Part shown: positions 1 to 9,561 of the stretch, piece after piece
How positions within the stretch are numbered: position 1 is the first letter of the stretch
How the letters are laid out: every line of letters begins with the position of its first letter
DNA from: Sphingosinicella sp. LHD-64
GTDB lineage: Bacteria > Pseudomonadota > Alphaproteobacteria > Sphingomonadales > Sphingomonadaceae
Assembly (NCBI RefSeq): GCF_031157375.1
Contig: NZ_JAVIFV010000007.1
Coordinates: 1-64,000 of the forward strand
Reading direction: 5' to 3'
Length of the DNA: 64,000 nucleotides
Program-made: the position numbers and the translations under genes
The notes under the pieces: model-generated
What the model was told of the DNA's origin: nothing
What the model saw: the letters and a program-made list of their open reading frames with translations, nothing else
Database searches by the model: none

Positions 1-92
1 ATGCCGACGGCAACGGCAACGGCGCCGCCATCCAGGTCGCCACCCTCCAGACCGCGCCGGCCCTCGCCGCCAGCGACTTCATCGTCATCTGA
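1..92 (+). CDS. C-terminal end of an RTX/calcium-binding-like protein (partial)
   Basis: Reading the third frame from the window edge gives about 29 residues and a TGA stop at 90-92. The peptide starts ADGNGNGAAIQ and ends in SDFIVI. An Asp/Gly/Asn-rich stretch followed by a hydrophobic tail ending in DF-hydrophobic is typical of the extreme C-terminus of RTX or hemolysin-type calcium-binding proteins that leave the cell by a type I system. The start lies outside the window. The assignment rests on a short tail and is tentative. Confidence 0.45.
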   Translation, partial: ADGNGNGAAIQVATLQTAPALAASDFIVI

Positions 93-201
93 AATCCAAG
101 GCGACGCCCCGACGCCGCCGCCCAACGGAACGGGGCTGGCTCGCCTCTAGCGCGGCCTTCCGCAGCATCGTACCAACGAGAAATCGGGAGGAAGGGCACG
201 C

Positions 202-453
202 ATGATCCTGTGGCTGGCACTGGCGTTGCAGGCCGCGCCGGCGGCGGACGGGGCAGGCAACAAAGTGGTGCCGTTTCCGGCAGCGCGGGCGCGCGCGGAT
301 TCGACACAGGCACCGCCGCTGCGGCGGTCAGACCTCGCCTGGGCGGACGATCCGGTGTGCGGCTATCGCCGCGTGTTCACCGCCGATCCCGCTTCGGGCC
401 GCTATGCACCGGACGTGGCATTGCCGCCCTGCGACGATTATCTCGACTTCTGA
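202..453 (+). CDS. Small exported protein of unknown function
   Basis: The 83-residue product begins with a short hydrophobic segment (MILWLALALQAAPAA) that looks like a signal peptide, followed by a polar, proline- and arginine-containing region with two cysteines (VCGYRRVF and PPCDDY) that could form a disulfide after export. A strong ribosome binding site, GGGAGGAAGG, sits just before the ATG and supports the start. No family is recognised. The gene stands alone between the RTX-like tail and an inverted repeat. Confidence 0.65.
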   Translation: MILWLALALQAAPAADGAGNKVVPFPAARARADSTQAPPLRRSDLAWADDPVCGYRRVFTADPASGRYAPDVALPPCDDYLDF

Positions 454-492
454 GCGAGATCAGAATCTGATGCAGTTGTCGTGGGACCGCCA

Positions 493-577
493 CCGTTCGC
501 CCTGAGCTTGTCGAAGGGCTGTCCTTTCTTTGATGCGGAAGAGAAGGGCAGGGCTTCGACAAGCTCAGCCCGAACGG
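493..577. repeat. Intergenic inverted repeat element
   Basis: The arms CCGTTCGCCCTGAGCTTGTC and GACAAGCTCAGCCCGAACGG are near-perfect inverted repeats enclosing about 45 bases. The element lies between the end of the 202-453 gene and the end of the convergent 608-3205 gene, so it can act as a bidirectional terminator or transcript-end hairpin. Repeats with a core like CTTCGACAAGCTCAG are abundant in sphingomonad intergenic DNA. Confidence 0.75.
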
Positions 578-607
578 ACGGGTGATTCAGCCAAGCCGAG
601 ACGAACA

Positions 608-3205
608 TTAGCGCGGCCGGAACAGCCGTTTCGGCCGCTGGTAGGGCGGGCCGCAGGGCGTGACCTTGTCGGCCTCCTGCCGCTCGGCGTCGGTGAGGTC
701 GAGCCGCTCGATGGTGACGCAGGCGCTGCCGAAATTCCCGCCGGCCGACTGCGTGTAGAAGAAGTCGCGGCGGAACCGCCCCATTTCGAACGGCATCACC
801 GCATCGTTGGCGAACAGCATCAGCTCGCCGCTGCGCTCGGCGGTGAACTCGGCGCGGTAGATGTTGGCGCCGGGCCGGATCTCGGTGAGGCTGAGCGGGA
901 AGATGTAGACATTGGGGAAGATCCCCTGCTCGCTCGGCGCCGGCCTGATCTCGATCAGCGGCTGCAGGTAGCGCGCCGTCATCACGCGGCGCAGCGGGAT
1001 GCCGATCAGGTTGCGTGCCACCGCGGGCGCGCCTTGCGGCGTCGCCTGCGGCGCGGCCGGCAAGGCGCCGTCCGACCAGGGCTCGGTCACGCTGAACGTG
1101 ATCGCGTAGCGGACGGTCTCCTCGACCGTCGCGCCGGTCGGGTCGCACAGCGCCCTGGTGCGAAAGTCGCGCGTCGCCTTGAGCAGGGGCTGGAGACGCG
1201 CCGGATCGGTCGGCCGGCACAGATCGTCGCCGCGCTCGAGCACCGACAGGCGCGCCTGGGTGAACACCGAGAGGCCGCCGAAGGCGAGCAGGACCAGCAT
1301 GAGCGGGCCCAGCAGGTTGGGCATGACGTGCCATTTGAAGACCTGCCAGCTGCGCTGGTAGCCGGCACGGTCGCGCCAGCGCCGGAGCCAGGAGGTGGGC
1401 GGCCCCTGCAGATCGCCTGAATCGGACTCGAAGGCCGACCACCAGAGCCGCCGGCTGCGGTCCCTCAGCATGCGCTCCAGATAGGTGCCGGTGACGAGCA
1501 GCACGACGATCAGGAGCGCGAACGACATGAAATAGAAGGGGTGGCGGGAATAGGTCTCGGTGAGCGGCCGGGCGAAGGCCGGGAGAATCGAGCCGAGGCC
1601 GTTGACCACGCTGCCGATCCAGGCTCGCCCGTCGGTGAAGAACGGCGCGGGCGGCGCGAGGCGAATCCAGAGGGGCATCGCCGCGAGCCCCAGCGTCAGG
1701 AACAGGGTCAGGAAGTAGACGACCCGGCGCCCCCAGACCCAGTCCCAGATCGTCTCCTGCCGCTCGTGTCGGTCGCGTGCGCGCGCCAGCATCGCCGGCG
1801 AGGCGACCTCCCCCGGCCCGACGACTCCAAGACGCTCGCGCAATCGCTGCTCGACGAGCGGCGGAACGTTCACCGCGCCCTGCGGCAGCGGCGGCTCGAC
1901 GTCGAACTCGGCCGGCAGATTGATCGGGGCGTAATTGTCGGTGCCCGAGATGATGCGCGCGATCACCGTCTCGTGGATCTTGGCGCGCAGCAGCAGGCCT
2001 TTCTGGTTCCCCGCCTCGTCGCGGATCGCCGGATCGCGCATGGCCAGCGTCGAGGTGTCGACGGGGTGGAGATAGGCGGCGATCTTGCGCGGCTGGTAGC
2101 GATAATAGGCGCCGACGCCGGCGCGGGAATCGTGGATCGGGCCGAAGCTGTTCGCCAGATCCTCGATCCGCTCGACGATGCGGGGCAGGATGCGCAGCCC
2201 GCATGTCTTCGCCTCGTCGATCATCCAGAGCAGCGAAACATAGCTCAGGCTCTCGTCGGGATAGCCGCCGCCGACGTCGGAATGCATGCCGGTGAACCAG
2301 ACCTGCTTGAGCCGGTCGCGGTCGATCCGGGTCGGATCCTTCGCCGGCTTCGCCTGATTCGCCGGGCTGTCGATGAGCGCCCGCTCATGCACCTCGTCCC
2401 ACAAGAGCGGATGGAAGGCGTCGCGCTCGTCGTCGATGGCGAGCGCGTGCCGGGCCCGGCGCACCCGCGGCGAGAGCTGATAGTTCGGCATGCTGAGCGG
2501 CCAGATCCAGTTGTCGATCGCCCGGGTGAGTTCGGCGAACGGGCCGCCATAGGCGGCCACCGTATCCCAGACGCCGATGAAGCGGATCACCGGCTGATAG
2601 TTTCGCGTCCGGTCATAGACCTCGTGGCGCCAGAGCTTGCGCCAGCCGGTCACCAGCCGGTTGCGGACCGCGCGCGCCGCCCTTGCCGGCCAGCTGAAGA
2701 AGCGCGGGTTGGCATCGCTGCAGAAGGCGCGATAGGCGTCGCGCGACTTGCGGGCGAGATCGCGCTCGTCGGCATAGTCGACGAGGCCCTCCTTCGCGAT
2801 CATGGCGATCACCAGCCGCATGGTGAAGGCGCCCCGGCTGAAGCCGAAGCCGTAGATATGGTCGCCCTCGGTCTCGTTGGGCCCGGCCTGCTGGGCGCGG
2901 CCGCGCTGATAGTTGCGGCAGGCATAGCGGTAGAGGTTGAGGATGTTGCGCCTCAGGCCGAAGCCGAAGATCCCGCCCAGGACGGCGAGCGGGCGGAAGG
3001 CCGAGGTGCCGACGCCATTGTCGTAATAGGCGACCTGGACCGGCATGTCGGCGGGCGACGGGGTCGGGCCGAGGTCCACGGCCTCGTAGAGGCGCCAGAC
3101 ATTGGTCTTGAACAGCTTTGCGCTGCTGTTCCCGGTGCCGTCGGAAAACAGGATGATCGACTTGACGTACGGATGGTCGTCCGGATTCGCAGGAATCTCC
3201 GGCAT
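608..3205 (-). CDS. DUF2235 (Tle1-like) alpha/beta hydrolase with C-terminal membrane segments
   Basis: The 865-residue protein carries the DUF2235 signature in order: LFSDGTGN (19-26), the lipase elbow GFSRG with predicted nucleophile Ser123, WDTVAAYGG (about 213-221) and GMHSDVGGGYP (about 306-316). DUF2235 includes Tle1-type phospholipase effectors of type VI secretion, though many family members are not effectors. Hydrophobic segments near 495-514, 557-576 and 631-649 suggest membrane anchoring, followed by a C-terminal domain of unknown fold. The RBS AGGGGGA precedes ATG 3205. It is a paralogue of the gene at 5883-8339. No secretion-system component is visible, so an effector role is not established; the substrate is unknown. 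Confidence 0.85.
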   Translation of the reverse strand: MPEIPANPDDHPYVKSIILFSDGTGNSSAKLFKTNVWRLYEAVDLGPTPSPADMPVQVAYYDNGVGTSAFRPLAVLGGIFGFGLRRNILNLYRYACRNYQRGRAQQAGPNETEGDHIYGFGFSRGAFTMRLVIAMIAKEGLVDYADERDLARKSRDAYRAFCSDANPRFFSWPARAARAVRNRLVTGWRKLWRHEVYDRTRNYQPVIRFIGVWDTVAAYGGPFAELTRAIDNWIWPLSMPNYQLSPRVRRARHALAIDDERDAFHPLLWDEVHERALIDSPANQAKPAKDPTRIDRDRLKQVWFTGMHSDVGGGYPDESLSYVSLLWMIDEAKTCGLRILPRIVERIEDLANSFGPIHDSRAGVGAYYRYQPRKIAAYLHPVDTSTLAMRDPAIRDEAGNQKGLLLRAKIHETVIARIISGTDNYAPINLPAEFDVEPPLPQGAVNVPPLVEQRLRERLGVVGPGEVASPAMLARARDRHERQETIWDWVWGRRVVYFLTLFLTLGLAAMPLWIRLAPPAPFFTDGRAWIGSVVNGLGSILPAFARPLTETYSRHPFYFMSFALLIVVLLVTGTYLERMLRDRSRRLWWSAFESDSGDLQGPPTSWLRRWRDRAGYQRSWQVFKWHVMPNLLGPLMLVLLAFGGLSVFTQARLSVLERGDDLCRPTDPARLQPLLKATRDFRTRALCDPTGATVEETVRYAITFSVTEPWSDGALPAAPQATPQGAPAVARNLIGIPLRRVMTARYLQPLIEIRPAPSEQGIFPNVYIFPLSLTEIRPGANIYRAEFTAERSGELMLFANDAVMPFEMGRFRRDFFYTQSAGGNFGSACVTIERLDLTDAERQEADKVTPCGPPYQRPKRLFRPR

Positions 3206-3744
3206 GTTCGTCCCCCTGCCAGAAATGCCAGACTGATCTCGAATAAGGCTCAGGTCAACATCGGGTTGTGCGCCAGCAATATCGGACTCATCTTGATGCG
3301 GTTTACGTGCTTCTGTCGTTCATGGAATCCATCCGGCAAACAGAAACAGGTATCCGGCGGCAGCCGACATGAGAACGACTGCGTCACAGAATGATCCAAA
3401 TGTCGTCAGGGCCCAGGCAAAACGGTCAGATTCAGCCTTCCGCCCATCCGTGGAACAGCATGGGGGCGCCCTCCTGCCGATCGACAAGCTCATATCGGTC
3501 CAGAATGGCCGAAGCCGAAAAGCGATACTTCATTGTTTCAACGAACTGCAGGTAACTCATCGGGAAAATCAGCTCCAATTCTGGTTAATTTCCTCATATC
3601 GTCTGGACAGACCGAGGCGAAAGCCGCAGCATGCCCATTGGGGGGACCGGTCGCGACTCGCGATCCTTCGACGACTTCGCCTGCGATAGGTTCGCCTCCG
3701 AGTGCGCGTCTCTCTGCCGCACCGTCCGAAGGAGGAGTCTCGCG
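3206..3744. other. Intergenic region between divergent genes, no convincing gene
   Basis: About 540 bases separate the divergent DUF2235 and peptidoglycan-binding genes. Base composition is less GC-rich than the flanking genes. Short open frames exist but lack coding character or a good ribosome binding site. The region must hold both promoters, but I could not assign -35/-10 pairs with confidence. Confidence 0.5.
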
Positions 3745-5664
3745 ATGACCGACCTGACGATCAACCAGGCGCTGCTCGGCCGCCTCGCCGCACGCAACAG
3801 TTTCGAGATGCCGGACGACGACCTCGTCTTCTTCGGCATTCGCGGCGCGCTGCCGACCGACATTTCGGGAACGCCCTTCGCGAAGAGCCACGGCCTGCGG
3901 CTGACCGACATCAACAACGTCCAGATGCGCTGCACGATCGGCCAGCACCGCCCGAAGACGGGCGAACTGGCGGTGTTTCCGGGCTCGACCGTGCCGTCGA
4001 TCGGTAACATCCGCGCCGCGCGCGCCCGGGCCGGGGTCGGTGCCAACATGCTGATGCTTGGCCGCTACCGCTACGAGCGCGGCATCCACAAGGCGGGGCG
4101 GCCGAGCGGACACCGCGCCTTCCGCCAGGCCGTATTCTTCCCGGTGTGGCGGACGAGCGACGACCTCGACTACGACCTGCTCGACGCGGCGGACCTCGAT
4201 GGCGATCTGGTGTGGGACAATCTCCATTCGGCCTATCACGACAATCTCGACACCGCCGGGTTCAGCAGCGCCGGCTGCCAGGTGGTGTGCGGCCATCCGC
4301 GCTCGTCCGCACGCGGCAACCGGCCGGAGACGGGACCGTGGAAGCGTTTCATCGAGAACTCCTATGACGCGCCGGGCGGGCAGCGGAAATATGTCTACCT
4401 GCTGTTCAGCGGCGCCGAGGTCGCGATGGTGGCGACCAAGCCGGCCGACCAGGTTCGCCAGTCGGTCCGCTTCGGCTCCTCGGGCGCGCTGGTGAAGGAG
4501 GTGCAGACGGCTTTGCTCGACAAGGGCTTCGATCTCGGCATCGCCGACGGCGACTTCGCCCGCGCGACGATCGAGGCGCTGATGGCGTTCCAGACCCGCG
4601 AGTTCGGCCGCGGCAAGGCGGACGGCGTGGTCGGTCCGAACACCGCCGCGGCGCTGGGCGTCGACCTGCCGACCCTCGCCGACGCCGAGCCGGACGCGCC
4701 GGTGGCCGACCTCGGCGTCCGGGTGTCGATCGACGGGCTCGACACGCTGGCCGGGAAGGACGAGGGGCCGCACGACATCGCGGTCAAGCTCGACGGCAAG
4801 GACTGGTCGGCCGCGGTCGACGGCGGCAAGGCCTTCTATGTCGGCACTTCGGTCAAATGGAGCAGCTATCAGGGCATCTACCAGCCCGCCAGCAAGCTCG
4901 GCGACCTGCCCGGCGGGAAATATGAGGCGGCGGACTGGGCGCAGGGGCTTGGCAAAGATAAGGGCGCGTGGGCCTGGTTCCTGCTGCCGACGATCATGGG
5001 CGAGAGCAGCGGCCTGTTCGGGCGGATCAACACCTATGACGGGGCCGGGCTCACCTTCGGCATTCTCCAGCTCGCCTCGCACACGCCGGACGACAACCTG
5101 ATCCTGCTGTTCCGGCGGCTGCTGGCGCTCGACGACGCCAAGCGCTGGTTCCCCGACCTCACTTTAGTTGGCGGGCAGGTGCACCGGCGCACGCCGACCG
5201 GCACAGCCTCGCTCGAGCGGATCGCGGCGAACGGGCGGCTGGCCGATTTCATGACCTATCTCAATCCGGACGCGACGACGGTATCAGAGGTCGAGGTCGT
5301 CAATGCGGCCCGGCTGCTCGGCTGGGCCCTCGCGTCGAAGGACGTGGCGCGGGCGCAGATCGATATCGGCATCACCCGGTTCGGCCAGCGGGTGAAGCGG
5401 CTCGGTACGCATTACGGCGTCGATCTGGCGAAGCAGCCGATCCACCGGCTGATCTGGGTGGCGGACATCCTCCACCATGGCCGCGGCACCTATCGCGCGA
5501 TCCGGGATGCCATAGAATCCGCCACACCCGATACGGCCCTGGCGAGGATCGGCGCGGGCGATCCTCGCTGGGCGGAGCGGATCAAGGTCGTCAAGGATGG
5601 CATCGCCGCCGTGAAGCCGGAGCTCAAGGACGAGACGTGGGGGAAAGGCGCCTTCGCCGTCTAG
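3745..5664 (+). CDS. Peptidoglycan-binding-domain protein, possible cell-wall enzyme
   Basis: The 639-residue product has a PG_binding_1 domain at about 239-304 (VRFGSSGALVKEVQTALLDK followed by the usual DGVVGPNT pattern). The N-terminal half contains a His/Ser-Gly-Cys arrangement (NLHSAYHDN ... FSSAGCQVV) resembling the active-site pattern of L,D-transpeptidase-like or DUF5675-like domains. The C-terminal 300 residues (around GESSGLFGRINTYDGAGLTFG) recall muramidase-like domains, but I cannot name one. The start at 3745 is chosen because GGAGGAG lies 7-8 bases upstream; an in-frame ATG at 3631 lacks one. There is no signal peptide. The gene is flanked by two DUF2235 paralogues, which suggests a shared cell-envelope role. 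Confidence 0.75.
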   Translation: MTDLTINQALLGRLAARNSFEMPDDDLVFFGIRGALPTDISGTPFAKSHGLRLTDINNVQMRCTIGQHRPKTGELAVFPGSTVPSIGNIRAARARAGVGANMLMLGRYRYERGIHKAGRPSGHRAFRQAVFFPVWRTSDDLDYDLLDAADLDGDLVWDNLHSAYHDNLDTAGFSSAGCQVVCGHPRSSARGNRPETGPWKRFIENSYDAPGGQRKYVYLLFSGAEVAMVATKPADQVRQSVRFGSSGALVKEVQTALLDKGFDLGIADGDFARATIEALMAFQTREFGRGKADGVVGPNTAAALGVDLPTLADAEPDAPVADLGVRVSIDGLDTLAGKDEGPHDIAVKLDGKDWSAAVDGGKAFYVGTSVKWSSYQGIYQPASKLGDLPGGKYEAADWAQGLGKDKGAWAWFLLPTIMGESSGLFGRINTYDGAGLTFGILQLASHTPDDNLILLFRRLLALDDAKRWFPDLTLVGGQVHRRTPTGTASLERIAANGRLADFMTYLNPDATTVSEVEVVNAARLLGWALASKDVARAQIDIGITRFGQRVKRLGTHYGVDLAKQPIHRLIWVADILHHGRGTYRAIRDAIESATPDTALARIGAGDPRWAERIKVVKDGIAAVKPELKDETWGKGAFAV

Positions 5665-5692
5665 AGCATGATCAGCTTAGCCTGAAACATCT

Positions 5693-5776
5693 CGTCATTG
5701 CGAGGAGCGAAGCGACGAAGCAATCCAGCCTGACTCGAAGGCCGCACTGGATTGCTTCGCTGCGCTCGCAATGACG
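5693..5776. repeat. Palindromic repeat, CGTCATTGCGAG family, copy 1
   Basis: The element begins CGTCATTGCGAGGAGCGAAG and ends CTTCGCTGCGCTCGCAATGACG-like, with inner arms GCAATCCAG and CTGGATTGC. Ends and inner arms are inverted, so the transcript can fold into a long stem. Related copies lie at 23185-23251 and 27268-27399. It sits between convergent genes and may serve as a transcript-end structure. Confidence 0.85.
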
Positions 5777-5882
5777 ATGCAGCTTAAGATGATCGCGCTC
5801 TAGCCAGTAGGCGTGTCGGGCGCGCGGAAGAATAACGATCAGATTCGACCGCTTTCATCTGGCCCACCGCAGACTGGCAGCC

Positions 5883-8339
5883 CTATGGCTGGGCCTTGTT
5901 CGGTGCAGCCGGCACGATATCCTGGCACGGGTCCTGCTGCCGTGACATGGACGCGACAGCGTCGATCGCCACTTTGTCTGCCGGCGCGATCCGCACGCAG
6001 GCACGTCCGCGGTTGGCGGGTGCCGCCAGGCCGTTGCCCGGATCATGATCGTAGAAGAAGCTGGCGGGCAAGGGCCATGGCGGCACCGCTTCATTAACGG
6101 CAATCGCGAACCGGCCACTGAGCTCCGCCACGAATCTGGCACGATAGACGCCGGAGGCCGCATCATATTGTCCTGGCAGCGGTTGCGTATGCGTGGCGCT
6201 GGTGCCTTCGTCGACGATATAGGCGAGTGGCTGCATCCATGGCGCCCTAGGCGCCCGACGCATGCCCGCGAAGAGCCAATCCAGCCGGAATGGCAGGAGC
6301 TCGCCTGCTCGAATGCCTTGTGGGTTTGTCCGGACATCTCCGTCGTGCCACTGGTCGGCCGGCGGAACGACGAGGATGATGTCGTAGGCTTGACCTCGCG
6401 TGACCTTGAACGACGATCGGTTGCATGGATCTGCGGTGGACATCCAGAAGGTTTCGCTGGTTCCATCCTCCGGCCAGCCTGGCTGGCAGAAAATGTCGTC
6501 CCGCTGGCTCCAGGTCAGCCGGGCCACTGTGAGCGCCGAGGCGAGAAGCGACAGCAGTACGGTGAGCAGCACAAGGCCGACCAGCGACGGCAGTGCCTGC
6601 CATCTCAGGAAGCCGAGCACATGCTGATAGATCCGATTGGTGCGGAGCCGGTAGACGGGCGATTTCGACGGCGGCGCTTTCTGGCTGGCCTCACGCCAGT
6701 TGCCGCGGCATTCGACACGCAAAATGCGTTCGAGCACTCCGCTGGCCCTGGAGAGTATCCAAATCGCAGCAGCGAATATGACGGGCACCCAGGGCCGGTC
6801 GATGAAGAGATCCAACCACGGATCGAAGATATCGGGCGCGAAACCTGTGAGCCATTGCCATGGCACCCGCAGGAGTTCCGTCAGGCCTCCCGCGGACTTG
6901 GCGGCGCCGCTGATATCCAGCCAGAGAGGTGCGCTCGCGGCCATCAGCGACGCGCCCACCGTCAGGAAGTAGACGATTCGCTTCGCCCAGACCCAGTCCC
7001 ATACCCGTTCCTGCGCCCATGCATGGGGTTCCTGCCACTGCCGGCTGCTGATCTCCGCCAGATATTCGGCGGGCAATGCGAGGGCAGGCTTGGCGGACAG
7101 ATCCTCGACAATCTCGAAATCCTTTGAGATCGCGAGCGGCGCATAGCCGTCTGTTCCGGAGCGGATACGGCGAAAGACGCTGTCGTGGATCAGTGCCGGC
7201 CGGCGCATCCCCTGTCTCGCCGGCTGTTCCGGATCGCGCAGCGATTCCGTGCCCTTCCCGGCGGGCCACATTAGCGCCGCGATATTGCGGGGCTGATAAC
7301 GGTAATAGCCGCCCAGCCCGGACCGGGAATTGTGGATCGGCCCGAAACTGTCGGCCTGCAGGCGGGCATCGCGTTCCCGATCGGGCCGGAAGCGCAATCC
7401 TGCAGCTGCGCTTGCTTCGTCCAGCATCCAGATGAAGGAAACGTAGGAGAGGCTGTCGTCCGGATAGCCGCCGCCGACATCGGAATGCATGCCGGCAAAC
7501 CAGACCTGCGTCAGCCGGGCCCGGTCGGTGGCCGATTCGTCCCAGGGAAGCGGCTGGAAGCTGTCACGTTCGTCATCGAGTGCCAGGGCGTGGCGCGCCG
7601 CCCTGACACAGGCCGGGACGCTCTTGTCCGAGAAACTGATCTGCGTCACCCAATCATCCACGGCGCGGATAATTTCGAGGATCGGGCCGCCATAGGCCGA
7701 GACCGTGTCCCAGGCTCCGAGGAAGGCGATCTCGCCGTCCACCCGCTCGGCGTCGGCATAATGTTTGCGGAACCGCGCCGTTCGCCACGTCCATCGAACG
7801 CCGCGCATGATCCATCTGCCGAGCGGGACCAGGCCGCGCATCGGCCACATCCTCGGGTGCTGTCCACGCCGATAGTCGCGATAGGCGTCTTCGACCAAGT
7901 AGCTCAGCGCCTCGCCATGCGTGTGCGAGAGGATCTTTTGCCGATCAATCAAGTCGGCGAGGACCCGCATGGTGAACGCGCCCCGGCTGAAGCCGAACAG
8001 GCAGATCGAATCGCCGGGTCGATAGTTTCGGCACAAGAAAAGATAGAGCGAGAGGATGTTGCGCTTGAGGCCCCAGCCAAATATCCCCTGGATCATGGCC
8101 AGAAGGCGGAAGGACGAATTGGCGATCCCGTTGTCGTATCGGCCGATCTGGATCCGATCTCCCTTCCTCTCCGGTACACCGAGATCGATCGTCTGATACA
8201 TCCTCCAGACATTGGTCTTGTGAAGCTTGCCGCTGTGGTTTCCCGTTCCGTCCGAAAAAAGAACGACGGTTTTTGCTTCCGTGCTTTCGAGCACAGAATC
8301 AGCTGACATCTCATCGATGGCGGTCGTAACTGCATCCAT
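5883..8339 (-). CDS. DUF2235 (Tle1-like) alpha/beta hydrolase, second paralogue
   Basis: The 818-residue protein repeats the architecture of the 608-3205 gene: LFSDGTGN (27-34), YDNGIANSSF, GFSRG with predicted nucleophile Ser118, WDTVSAYGGP and GMHSDVGGGYP near 285-295. Hydrophobic segments follow in the second half (for example IVYFLTVGASLMAASAPLWL), so it is probably membrane-anchored with the hydrolase domain N-terminal. ATG 8339 is preceded by an AGGGGGG ribosome binding site. It faces the peptidoglycan-binding gene convergently across a palindromic repeat. Divergence from the first paralogue suggests an old duplication. Enzymatic target and secretion status are unknown. Confidence 0.85.
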   Translation of the reverse strand: MDAVTTAIDEMSADSVLESTEAKTVVLFSDGTGNHSGKLHKTNVWRMYQTIDLGVPERKGDRIQIGRYDNGIANSSFRLLAMIQGIFGWGLKRNILSLYLFLCRNYRPGDSICLFGFSRGAFTMRVLADLIDRQKILSHTHGEALSYLVEDAYRDYRRGQHPRMWPMRGLVPLGRWIMRGVRWTWRTARFRKHYADAERVDGEIAFLGAWDTVSAYGGPILEIIRAVDDWVTQISFSDKSVPACVRAARHALALDDERDSFQPLPWDESATDRARLTQVWFAGMHSDVGGGYPDDSLSYVSFIWMLDEASAAAGLRFRPDRERDARLQADSFGPIHNSRSGLGGYYRYQPRNIAALMWPAGKGTESLRDPEQPARQGMRRPALIHDSVFRRIRSGTDGYAPLAISKDFEIVEDLSAKPALALPAEYLAEISSRQWQEPHAWAQERVWDWVWAKRIVYFLTVGASLMAASAPLWLDISGAAKSAGGLTELLRVPWQWLTGFAPDIFDPWLDLFIDRPWVPVIFAAAIWILSRASGVLERILRVECRGNWREASQKAPPSKSPVYRLRTNRIYQHVLGFLRWQALPSLVGLVLLTVLLSLLASALTVARLTWSQRDDIFCQPGWPEDGTSETFWMSTADPCNRSSFKVTRGQAYDIILVVPPADQWHDGDVRTNPQGIRAGELLPFRLDWLFAGMRRAPRAPWMQPLAYIVDEGTSATHTQPLPGQYDAASGVYRARFVAELSGRFAIAVNEAVPPWPLPASFFYDHDPGNGLAAPANRGRACVRIAPADKVAIDAVASMSRQQDPCQDIVPAAPNKAQP

Positions 8340-8630
8340 GGCACGCCCCCCCTGACGCCATGAAAGAATGTCGACTCGAAGTTATTTCATATATTGGAGA
8401 TGTTTCGCGATGACCATGAATTTATATTCCGTTTCGACAGGTATCATGCCGGTTCCGCTTTGATCCTGCCGCTGTCGGTCGCCGTCACCGGCGTGGAGGC
8501 TCTTCCTCCAGTCTCGAGGCGCAGCTGCGGAACTGTCTCGCGAGGCGGAACGCGCCCGTCATCGAAACCGGCTGCCGGCCGAGGTTCTTCAGAAATCTGC
8601 GTGATCGGCCACCACCCAATTCGGCCAGAC
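8340..8630. other. Intergenic region, nothing assigned
   Basis: About 290 bases upstream of the second DUF2235 gene and downstream of the 8631-9380 gene. It contains an AT-richer patch near 8380-8430 that probably carries the DUF2235 promoter. A minus-strand open frame at 8485-8718 has no supporting features. Confidence 0.4.
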
Positions 8631-9380
8631 TCAGATCGGAGCCAGCGTGGCGGTTCCGTCGATCAAGTAAAGCTTGGTAAAACCTTCGAAGCCGGAATCT
8701 GTCCCGATGATCAACCACAGTCTGCCGCTCGAATCAGTGGTGACCGTGGGGCCGGTCGTGCCGGTCGACAGGACCTTGAGCTGGTAGGCCGCGGCGAGGC
8801 AGTTGCCGCCCGGGCCAGTCTGGGCGATGTCGCCGATGACGCGGACGTCGGCACCGCCGGTCGACTGGTTGCCCTTGTCGAAATTGACCCGGAGGGCCGA
8901 GCCCTGGATGACCTTCTCCGGCCGGAAGCCGGTCGCGCCCGCCTTCACATAGACCGATTCGCCCGGCGATCCGCCGGCGCCGGGGCAGCCTGCGGGCACG
9001 TTGGTCGCGAAGCGGAGCTGGGTGTTGACCCGGTAGCGGCGGTTGGCGGCGAGGCCGTCGATGCGGCGGACGGCGTACATGAAGACGTCGTCGGAGCGGT
9101 TGTCGGCGGCGAGATAGAGGCCGGAGAAGCTGGCGAGCGGCGTCGGCAGCCGCTCATGTCCGAACGCGAAGCCGATCGAAGCCTCCATGCCGAGCGTGTA
9201 ATCGGCATAGGCCGGCTCCCACCCGTCGAGCCCGTTGGCGAAGGAGAAATCGAACCGCACCGGCGTCGGCCCGGGCCCCGGCCCCGGCGGATCGTCGCCG
9301 ATCTCGACGCGGCAGCCGGCGGTGAGGGCGAAGGCCGAGGCCAGAACGGCGCGGCGGGTGAGAAGCAGCATGAACGTCAT
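8631..9380 (-). CDS. Predicted lipoprotein of unknown function
   Basis: The product starts MTFMLLLTRRAVLASAFALTAGC; the hydrophobic segment ends in the lipobox LTAGC, so the mature protein should begin with a lipidated cysteine. A Gly/Pro linker (DDPPGPGPGPTP) leads to a 220-residue globular domain beginning FDFSFANGLDGWEPAYADY, which resembles carbohydrate-binding-like beta-sandwich modules in other secreted proteins, but I do not recognise the family. The start at 9380 is chosen to begin at the signal peptide; no strong Shine-Dalgarno is visible, and ATG 9371 is an alternative. Confidence 0.7.
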   Translation of the reverse strand: MTFMLLLTRRAVLASAFALTAGCRVEIGDDPPGPGPGPTPVRFDFSFANGLDGWEPAYADYTLGMEASIGFAFGHERLPTPLASFSGLYLAADNRSDDVFMYAVRRIDGLAANRRYRVNTQLRFATNVPAGCPGAGGSPGESVYVKAGATGFRPEKVIQGSALRVNFDKGNQSTGGADVRVIGDIAQTGPGGNCLAAAYQLKVLSTGTTGPTVTTDSSGRLWLIIGTDSGFEGFTKLYLIDGTATLAPI

Positions 9381-9458
9381 CCGGTCCGTGAACGACCGAA
9401 AGACGCCGCGGGGCGGGCCAAGCCGCAACCTACGGCAACGTTCGCTCCCCAAATCAAA

Positions 9459-9545
9459 CCGTCACCCCAGCGAAGCTGGGGTCCAAGCAGAGTCAGCGGA
9501 GCTGCAAGAAGTCCGCTTGGATGCCAGCTTTCGCTGGCATGACGG
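9459..9545. repeat. Compound inverted repeat element
   Basis: The outer arms CCGTCA and TGACGG enclose two compact hairpins, CCCCAGC-gaa-GCTGGGG (9465-9481) and ATGCCAGC-tttc-GCTGGCAT (9521-9540), and a nested pair TCCAAGC/GCTTGGA. This is the common alphaproteobacterial intergenic palindrome built on the cores CCAGC-GCTGG. It lies between two genes transcribed on the minus strand, upstream of the 8631-9380 lipoprotein. Confidence 0.8.
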
Positions 9546-9561
9546 GAGGAGATTGATCGGT

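Noticed and set aside
438-2204. Long minus-strand open frame of 588 codons
   Set aside because: It lies wholly opposite or out of frame with the DUF2235 gene, has Arg/Pro/Ala-rich composition and no start signal or motif. High GC creates such shadow frames.
3369-3689. 106-codon plus-strand frame in the 3206-3744 spacer
   Set aside because: No ribosome site, no conserved pattern, and it overlaps the promoter region of the 3745 gene.
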